DNA of 33,562 nucleotides from Alteromonadales bacterium alter-6D02 (GTDB taxonomy: Bacteria > Pseudomonadota > Gammaproteobacteria > Enterobacterales > Psychrobiaceae), in contig PIZK01000037.1 in NCBI GenBank assembly GCA_002835545.1, forward strand, positions 1 to 33,562, read 5' to 3'. A program made the position numbers and the translations under genes. Positions 27,824 through 33,562 of this stretch are shown one piece after another. The notes beneath the pieces were generated by a model, which was given only the letters and a program-made list of their open reading frames with translations, ran no database searches and was not told the origin of the DNA. Every line of letters starts with the position of its first letter. The stretch's first letter is position 1.

Positions 27824-30220
27824 ATGCGCTCCCTTTCAAGCTCGCGTTTACAGTCGGCCTTACTTTTAACGCTATTTTTAAGCGCTTGTGCCATCATTCC
27901 TCAGCTCGAGCTCGATGAACTATACGGAGAAGAAAATCCTACACGTTTTATCCAGCCTGTTATCGCAACAAATGACAGCCCTTTAAGCTATGACGCCAAC
28001 GCCAAGGGGATTATCGATAAGCGTTGTACGGTATGTCATGGTTGCTATGATGCGCCGTGCCAACTCAACTTGGCCTCGTATGACGGTTTAGCGCGTGGAG
28101 CTAGCAAAGAGCAAGTTTATTCCGGCTCTCGATTGATTGCCGCTGAACCTTCTCGGTTATTTATTGATGCACATTCACCGCAACAATGGCGAGAGAAAGG
28201 CTTTTTTCCAGTACTAAACGAACGAGCTCCCTCCGGCGACCAAGAAGCAAGTGTGATGCATCGCCTGCTCACATTAAAACAGCAACATTCACAGCAATTA
28301 GATAACCGACCGTTATCTCAGCAACTGTATGACTTTTCACTCGATAGAAGTCAATCTTGCCCAACGACAGCTCAGCTAGCGAGCTTTGAACAATCGACAC
28401 CTCACTGGGGAATGCCTTACGGACTACCAAAACTTTCGCACAATGAATACACAACACTCAGCCAATGGCTAACTGCAGGCGCACCAGTAAAGCAGTTGCC
28501 TGCCTTAAGCGCCGAACTACAAACACAAGTAAACAATTGGGAACAATTTCTAAACCAAGATAGCTTAAAAGCGCAACTAATGGCACGGTATATCTATGAA
28601 CATTGGTTTCTAGCCAACTTATACTTTGACCCATCTGGCAGTGCCCACCAAAGAACATTTTTTAAGTTAGTTCGGTCTAAGACACCACCACAACAACCGA
28701 TTACTGTTATAGCTACCCGAACCCCTTTTGAAACACCGGGAGTCGATAGGGTTTATTACCGCTTACAGCGAGTCACTGCAACTATTTTATCAAAAACCCA
28801 TATGCCTTACGCACTCAATGAACAGCGTATGAAAAAACTAACAAAATGGTTTCTCAATGATCACTATCAAGTCACATCCCTGCCTTCCTATGATTTGAAA
28901 ACGGCATCAAATCCATTTGTTACTTTTGCTCAAATTCCAGCAAATTCGCGTTACCGATTTATGCTTGAAGAAGCTCGCTTTACGATCATGGGTTTCATCA
29001 AAGGACCAGTCTGTCGAGGTCAAATAGCATTGAATGTTATTAACGATCATCTCTGGGTCATCTTTGCCGCCCCTAACGATGATGCGTCAGAGCAACACCG
29101 ATTAAATGCCATAGAGCAACATGGTATTATCAAGGCAACCAAAAATTTACGTTTACCAGCGGACTCAGGTAGTACCGCTGGTATTCTTAATTGGCGCCAA
29201 TATGCAAAACATCAAATGGCGTATTTAGAAGCGAAATCACAGTATGTAAATACAATTTACCAAGAGGGTTTTAAACCATCTCTACAATCCGTTTGGGATG
29301 GTGATGGCCATAACCCAAATGCCGCGTTAACTATTTTCCGCCACTTCGATACTGCTTCAGTTGAATATGGGTTAATCGGTGAACAACCTCAAACAATGTG
29401 GCTTATTGGTTACCCTTTACTCGAGAAGATACATTACTTATTGGTTGCAGGCTTTGACGTGTATGGCAACTATGGTCATCAATTAAAAACGCGTCTTTAC
29501 ATGGACTTCCTTAGAATGGAAGGTGAATTCAACTTGCTCGGATTATTGCCCAAAGAGGCAAGGTCTCCCCTAATTAATCAGTGGTACCAAGGCGCACCAG
29601 AAACAACCGAAAAGTATTTTACTGACACCCGTTTATTATTAAACAGTGAAAGCGGAATTACCTACACCACACAACAGCCATATCAAGAGCTGCAACAAAA
29701 AATAAAGCGTCATCTAGAACCAACCTTTATGCACCAGTTTACGCTTGATACCGCCAAGCTAGAACAGAGAAGCATTGATTTATTGAAGAGAATTAATCAA
29801 CTAAGCGGTGTTAAAACAAAACTACTCGCCCAAACAAGTATCCTAAGTATCGAAACAGCAACAAGAAAGCTAGAACATTTCACACTACTTCATCATAATG
29901 CGCATAAAAACGTAGCACATATTATTGCTGAAGAAGAACGTCGCTTACCGCAACAGGACTCACTGACTCTCGTACAGGGGTTCATTGGGGCATACCCAAA
30001 CACGTTCTTTCGTGTCAAAGAATCGCAATTAGAACAATTTGTCATTGCATTGGAACAGCTCTCAAGTGAGCTAGATTATCACTTTTTATTAAACCAGTTT
30101 GGTATTAGAAGAACACACCCAAATTTCTGGCAATATAGTGATTCAGTTCACCAATCGTTTAAAAAGTGGCAACCTCTAGAGTATGGCCTGCTAGACTATA
30201 ACCGTTTAGAAAACCGATAA
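27824..30220 (+). CDS. cti: Fatty acid cis/trans isomerase, lipoprotein with haem c motif
   Basis: Converts cis to trans double bonds of membrane phospholipid fatty acids, a rapid response to solvents, heat or osmotic shock. The protein acts in the periplasm. The first start (ATG at 27812) has its AGGA only 1 nt away, so I prefer the second ATG at 27824 (798 residues). A lipoprotein signal ends at LSAC (22 residues from the chosen start). The haem attachment motif CTVCH is at 68-72, within RCTVCHGCYDAPC, typical of the family. The conserved part with SYDGLARGASKEQVY and the long C-terminal helical domain are complete. Usual lengths are about 770-800. The genes around it are unrelated, and such enzymes are usually controlled by activity rather than transcription. 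Confidence 0.93.
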   Translation: MRSLSSSRLQSALLLTLFLSACAIIPQLELDELYGEENPTRFIQPVIATNDSPLSYDANAKGIIDKRCTVCHGCYDAPCQLNLASYDGLARGASKEQVYSGSRLIAAEPSRLFIDAHSPQQWREKGFFPVLNERAPSGDQEASVMHRLLTLKQQHSQQLDNRPLSQQLYDFSLDRSQSCPTTAQLASFEQSTPHWGMPYGLPKLSHNEYTTLSQWLTAGAPVKQLPALSAELQTQVNNWEQFLNQDSLKAQLMARYIYEHWFLANLYFDPSGSAHQRTFFKLVRSKTPPQQPITVIATRTPFETPGVDRVYYRLQRVTATILSKTHMPYALNEQRMKKLTKWFLNDHYQVTSLPSYDLKTASNPFVTFAQIPANSRYRFMLEEARFTIMGFIKGPVCRGQIALNVINDHLWVIFAAPNDDASEQHRLNAIEQHGIIKATKNLRLPADSGSTAGILNWRQYAKHQMAYLEAKSQYVNTIYQEGFKPSLQSVWDGDGHNPNAALTIFRHFDTASVEYGLIGEQPQTMWLIGYPLLEKIHYLLVAGFDVYGNYGHQLKTRLYMDFLRMEGEFNLLGLLPKEARSPLINQWYQGAPETTEKYFTDTRLLLNSESGITYTTQQPYQELQQKIKRHLEPTFMHQFTLDTAKLEQRSIDLLKRINQLSGVKTKLLAQTSILSIETATRKLEHFTLLHHNAHKNVAHIIAEEERRLPQQDSLTLVQGFIGAYPNTFFRVKESQLEQFVIALEQLSSELDYHFLLNQFGIRRTHPNFWQYSDSVHQSFKKWQPLEYGLLDYNRLENR

Positions 30221-30400
30221 GAGATTTTTTATTAACGTTTGTTGATTTCGAAAAATAATTATCGCTTTCTATTCTCAGGCGTTTATTGTTATATTCTATC
30301 CTGTAGATATAAATATATAGCGATATTTACATGTATTAACTATAATTTGGCTAGGAAAAAGGACATTCTTAAAGCGCACTAATATATTAAGGGAAGTACT

Positions 30401-32350
30401 TTGAGCACTATCAACCGTAGATATACAAAAACCTTCATCGGTTTTTTTCTGATGTTTACTTTTATGATTTATACGCTATTTACTAATGCGTTACACACAA
30501 AAGTAGATAATTTACATCAGCAGTATTCCACTTTTACCGCCTCTCAGTCTGACCTCACCGCCCTTACAACTGCAGAACAGCTCATTAGCGGTGCGTTATT
30601 TTTATCACCGTTAACCAAGCACTTAAATAAGCTAGCTATCTTGGTCAGCCCTAATGCACAAGACACTAATATTGAACTGATCTATTTAAACCCTATCATA
30701 CTCGATACGGCACGTGAGCTTGCTTTACCCTTTATTGCCTTAATTATTTGCCTATTTACCACTTTTCTTATTGCCAGCAACTCTCAACGAGAAAAGCATC
30801 GTCACGCCGTTAATCAGCTCTGTAAAAAGACTGATAACCTCATTGCTGTTTTCAGTGATAAAAATGAAGTACCGCAAGAGCATCCAGCGACAATTCGATT
30901 ATCGCTGGCGCTAGATTTCTTATTATCCAAAGTTAATGACTATCAAGCACACAGCAAACGCAATGCTGACTGCGATAAATTAACTCAGCTCGTTAATCGT
31001 CATTGCTTTTTAGAACATATCAATCAGCGAATCAATTTTAACGCCAAAGAGCCTGCTTACCGCAGTGGCTTATTATTTATTGACCTAGACGGCTTCAAAC
31101 AGGTCAATGACTCTTTTGGTCATTCCTTTGGTGATGAAGTATTAATTCAGGTAGCAGAACGCTTAAAGACTGTCGTAAGAAGTCAGAATCTTAGCTTTCC
31201 TGATAGCCCGCAAGGACTCGAATTAAACTTAGCTCGCCTGGGTGGTGATGAATTCACCTTGTTTATAGAGCACCTAGATAGTCCACACCTAGCTGTTGAA
31301 GTTGCACAACAAGTATTAAAAGAGCTCGAGCGGGATTTCATTCTTGGTAATAAGACAATCAAGATAAGTGCCAGTGTCGGTATCGCTGTGTACCCCGACA
31401 GTGCCAATAGCCCAGAAACTCTAGTACAAATGGCAGATGTTGCCATGTATCGAGCTAAAGTCGATGGCCGAGGTATCTACCGTATTTACTCTAAAGAAAT
31501 GAGCAACACATTACGTCGTTACCATTATCTGCTAGAAGAAATGCGCATTGCACTAACCACCAATAGTTTTTATCTCACTTTTCAACCGATAGTTCACGTT
31601 GAAGGCTGTGCGATAAGTTACTTTGAAGCTCTAGTGCGTTGGCAGCATCCAGTTGAAGGTATTATTACCCCCACTGAATTCATTCCCATTGCCGAAGACT
31701 CTAATCAGATTTTACAGTTAGGGGATTGGATTTTATTTGAGGCCTGCCGACAAATGTCAGCATGGTATAACGCCGGTATGAATAAGACTCAGATTTCTGT
31801 TAACGTGTCTAATATTCAATTAAAACATCGCTCAATCTATCGTTGGGTGATGGATACACTAAAGAAAACTGGACTACCGCCATCAGCACTCATGCTTGAG
31901 ATTACTGAATCATGCTTTATTGATATTTCCAGTGAGATAATTTCAGAATTAGAGAGGTTACGTCAAGAAGGTGTTTGCATCGCGATTGATGATTTCGGTA
32001 CGGGCTTTAGTTCATTAGCGATACTAGCAACATTACCTGTCGATGTATTAAAAATAGACCGTATGTTCATTACTCAAGCGACACAAAACCCTAAGCACAG
32101 CAAGATCCTAAAATCGATTGTCGAGCTTTCTCAGCGACTCAATCTAAAAGTTGTTGCAGAAGGTATCGAAGACGTTAATCAATTAGAGTTGCTAAAATCA
32201 CTTGGGGTTGTCTATATTCAAGGTTACCTATTTAGCCGGCCAGTATCACCAGTGAGTGTGGGTGAAAAAGTGTTAAATCAGAATATTGGTCACCTTGCTC
32301 ATAATGGCACAGGAGTTTGGGATATGGCTCCTGAAAAGGCTAAAGTTTAA
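30401..32350 (+). CDS. Membrane GGDEF-EAL protein (c-di-GMP cyclase/phosphodiesterase)
   Basis: 649 residues. Helix 1 (about 11-30), a small periplasmic loop of about 75 residues, helix 2 (about 108-126), then a GGDEF domain (about 190-365) and an EAL domain (about 380-620). The GGDEF motif at 281-285 is intact, but there is no RxxD inhibition site before it and the segment 260-278 is longer than normal. The EAL domain has all key motifs: FEALVRW (408-414), NVS (468-470), EITES, IDDFGTGFSS (529-538), KIDRMFI and AEGIE. It should therefore degrade c-di-GMP; the cyclase may be active, regulatory or both. The start is a TTG at 30401 with GGGAAG (30391-30396) upstream. The 180 bp between cti and this gene show no terminator. 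Confidence 0.93.
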   Translation: MSTINRRYTKTFIGFFLMFTFMIYTLFTNALHTKVDNLHQQYSTFTASQSDLTALTTAEQLISGALFLSPLTKHLNKLAILVSPNAQDTNIELIYLNPIILDTARELALPFIALIICLFTTFLIASNSQREKHRHAVNQLCKKTDNLIAVFSDKNEVPQEHPATIRLSLALDFLLSKVNDYQAHSKRNADCDKLTQLVNRHCFLEHINQRINFNAKEPAYRSGLLFIDLDGFKQVNDSFGHSFGDEVLIQVAERLKTVVRSQNLSFPDSPQGLELNLARLGGDEFTLFIEHLDSPHLAVEVAQQVLKELERDFILGNKTIKISASVGIAVYPDSANSPETLVQMADVAMYRAKVDGRGIYRIYSKEMSNTLRRYHYLLEEMRIALTTNSFYLTFQPIVHVEGCAISYFEALVRWQHPVEGIITPTEFIPIAEDSNQILQLGDWILFEACRQMSAWYNAGMNKTQISVNVSNIQLKHRSIYRWVMDTLKKTGLPPSALMLEITESCFIDISSEIISELERLRQEGVCIAIDDFGTGFSSLAILATLPVDVLKIDRMFITQATQNPKHSKILKSIVELSQRLNLKVVAEGIEDVNQLELLKSLGVVYIQGYLFSRPVSPVSVGEKVLNQNIGHLAHNGTGVWDMAPEKAKV

Positions 32351-32417
32351 AAGCTAAACTATTTTCTGTCATTCTATAAATGGTATGTAGCTTTAAGTTA
32401 TAAGCGAGGAGTTAGAG

Positions 32418-33044
32418 ATGAATGCAGTAAAAGTAACCCACCCATTAATTGAACATAAACTCGGTTTAATGCGCGAAGATGGCATTAGTACGAAACACTT
32501 TCGAGAGTTAGCTTCTGAAGTCGGTAACCTACTAACTTATGAAGCTTCGCGTGACTTTGAGTTAGAAAATAAAACAATTGAAAGTTGGAATGGTCAAATA
32601 ACCGTCCAGCAAATCGCAGGTAAGAAATTAACTGTTGTCCCTATTCTGCGCGCCGGTCTAGGCATGATGGATGGCGTGTTAACTTCTATACCTAATGCGA
32701 AAATCTCTGTTGTTGGCATGTACCGTAATGAAGAAACCCTAGAACCTGTTTTTTACTTCGAGAAGCTAGTTAAAGACATTGAACAACGCCTAGCACTTGT
32801 TGTCGATCCGATGTTAGCCACTGGAGGCTCAATGATTGCGACCATCAACCTATTAAAAGAGAGGGGCTGTACTAACATTAGAGCCTTAGTCTTAGTCGCA
32901 GCGCCGGAAGGCTTAGAAGCAATGCATAAAGCTCACCCTGACGTCACTATCTATACCGCAGCTGTTGATTCTCACCTCAATGAAGATGGATATATCTTAC
33001 CGGGTTTAGGTGATGCTGGAGACAAGATTTTTGGAACTAAATAA
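32418..33044 (+). CDS. upp: Uracil phosphoribosyltransferase
   Basis: Pyrimidine salvage: joins uracil and PRPP to give UMP. 208 residues, the same as in E. coli. The PRPP-binding motif is [23 protein letters not shown] and the C-terminal uracil-binding segment [20 protein letters not shown] are conserved. GAGGAG sits a few bases before the ATG at 32418. It stands alone: in many relatives uraA (uracil permease) follows, but here a repeat array follows instead. Confidence 0.98.
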   Translation: MNAVKVTHPLIEHKLGLMREDGISTKHFRELASEVGNLLTYEASRDFELENKTIESWNGQITVQQIAGKKLTVVPILRAGLGMMDGVLTSIPNAKISVVGMYRNEETLEPVFYFEKLVKDIEQRLALVVDPMLATGGSMIATINLLKERGCTNIRALVLVAAPEGLEAMHKAHPDVTIYTAAVDSHLNEDGYILPGLGDAGDKIFGTK

Positions 33045-33060
33045 ATTCCCAATCATCGCA

Positions 33061-33487
33061 AGTAACAGGCTGAGTAAGATCCCGGCTTAAAACACTACCG
33101 GGATGACAGTGATTACCTTAAAGGCGTCAATCGTCATCCTCGAGGTGGTTTCATCGAGGACCTACTACAACACGTTGCTAATTCAAGTGAGTAACAGGCT
33201 GAGTGAGATCCCGGCTTAAAACACTACCGGGATGACAGTGATTACCCTAAAGGCGTCAATTCCTCGAGGTGGTTTCATCGAGGACCTACTACAACACGCT
33301 ACTAATTCAAGTGAGTAACAGGCTGAGCAAGATCCCGGCTTAAAACACTAAGGGATGACAGTGATTACCTTAAAGGCGTCAATCGTCATCCTCGAGGTGG
33401 TTTAATCGAGGATCTCATATCACGCGCTGCCTAATTCAATGTACTACACATTGCACAAGATCCCGGCTAAAAGACTGCCGGGATGAC
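33061..33487. repeat. Tandem array of about 125-bp units with paired REP-like hairpins
   Basis: Three near-identical units start at 33061, 33190 and 33314 (periods 129 and 124; the second has a 5-bp deletion), plus a fourth partial unit with only the first hairpin (33460-33484). Each unit has hairpin A (ATCCCGG with CCGGGAT, 33079-33085 and 33098-33104 in unit 1) and hairpin B (TCCTCGA with TCGAGGA, 33137-33143 and 33154-33160), in opposite orientation (GATC...GATGAC versus GTCATC...). In unit 3 hairpin A is damaged. No coding frame, so this is a BIME-like intergenic mosaic. It fills the roughly 500 bp after upp. Confidence 0.88.
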
Positions 33488-33504
33488 TGACTTTTCTTCA
33501 GACA

Positions 33505-33531
33505 CAAAAAAGCCCACCGAAGTGGGCTTTT
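33505..33531 (-). terminator. Terminator, strongest for a leftward gene beyond the right edge
   Basis: Stem AGCCCAC (33511-33517) and GTGGGCT (33522-33528). On the minus strand the loop is TTCG and the stem is followed by a run of T; on the plus strand the T-tract is short. It may also stop transcription of upp. Confidence 0.85.
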
Positions 33532-33541
33532 ACATTTACGA

Positions 33542-33562
33542 TTAGCCGAAGCTAAAAGTAAA
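33542..33562 (-). CDS. Possible last six codons of a leftward gene
   Basis: On the minus strand the edge reads FTFSFG then TAA, ending 11 bp before the terminator at 33505-33531. Alternating aromatic residues near the C-terminus would fit an outer-membrane beta-barrel, but six residues cannot decide this. Confidence 0.3.
   Translation of the reverse strand, partial: FTFSFG

Noticed and set aside
33061-33487. Repeat array considered as CRISPR
   Set aside because: The units are about 125 bp and similar along their whole length, with no short repeat/unique spacer pattern and no cas genes.

Overview
This window looks like the chromosome of a marine gammaproteobacterium close to Alteromonadales (Colwelliaceae or Pseudoalteromonadaceae type). 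Reasons: AT-rich intergenic DNA, the protein sequences of the ribosomal and RNA polymerase genes, the gene order secE-nusG-rplKA-rplJL-rpoBC-rpsL-rpsG-fusA-tuf, and a periplasmic cis/trans fatty acid isomerase. The taxonomic placement is an inference from sequence resemblance only.

Left half (1-17673, almost all on the minus strand): the transcription/translation supercluster. Read in the direction of transcription it runs secE-nusG, then rplK-rplA, rplJ-rplL, rpoB-rpoC, rpsL-rpsG-fusA-tuf (tuf is cut by the left edge). I can see good sigma70-type promoters for secE, rplK, rplJ and rpsL, and hairpin terminators or attenuators after rplL and rpoC. The housekeeping proteins carry their normal catalytic residues. 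The odd part is a small plus-strand island (3671-4928) between rpoC and rpsL. It encodes a cysteine-rich secreted protein whose signal-peptide region contains a CTTG tetranucleotide tract that puts the gene out of frame with its only well-placed ribosome binding site, which suggests phase variation. A 97-residue two-helix membrane protein follows it.

Middle (18009-26674, plus strand): a haem-sensor-like diguanylate cyclase, then an NtrC-type response regulator overlapping its histidine kinase, then a three-gene export operon (HlyD-like adaptor, ABC ATPase, large MacB/FtsX-type permease). In front of the adaptor gene is a sigma54 promoter signature (GG-N10-GC) preceded by a 28-bp near-perfect palindrome in the position of an enhancer site, so the two-component system probably drives the exporter.

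Right part (26690-33562): ppnP and yjjX (nucleoside/nucleotide housekeeping) on the minus strand; then on the plus strand a cis/trans fatty acid isomerase lipoprotein with a haem c motif, a GGDEF-EAL membrane protein, and upp. The last 500 bases hold a tandem array of about 125-bp units, each with two REP-like hairpins, then a terminator for a leftward gene whose last codons may lie at the right edge. No tRNA, rRNA, transposase, prophage or CRISPR array was seen.
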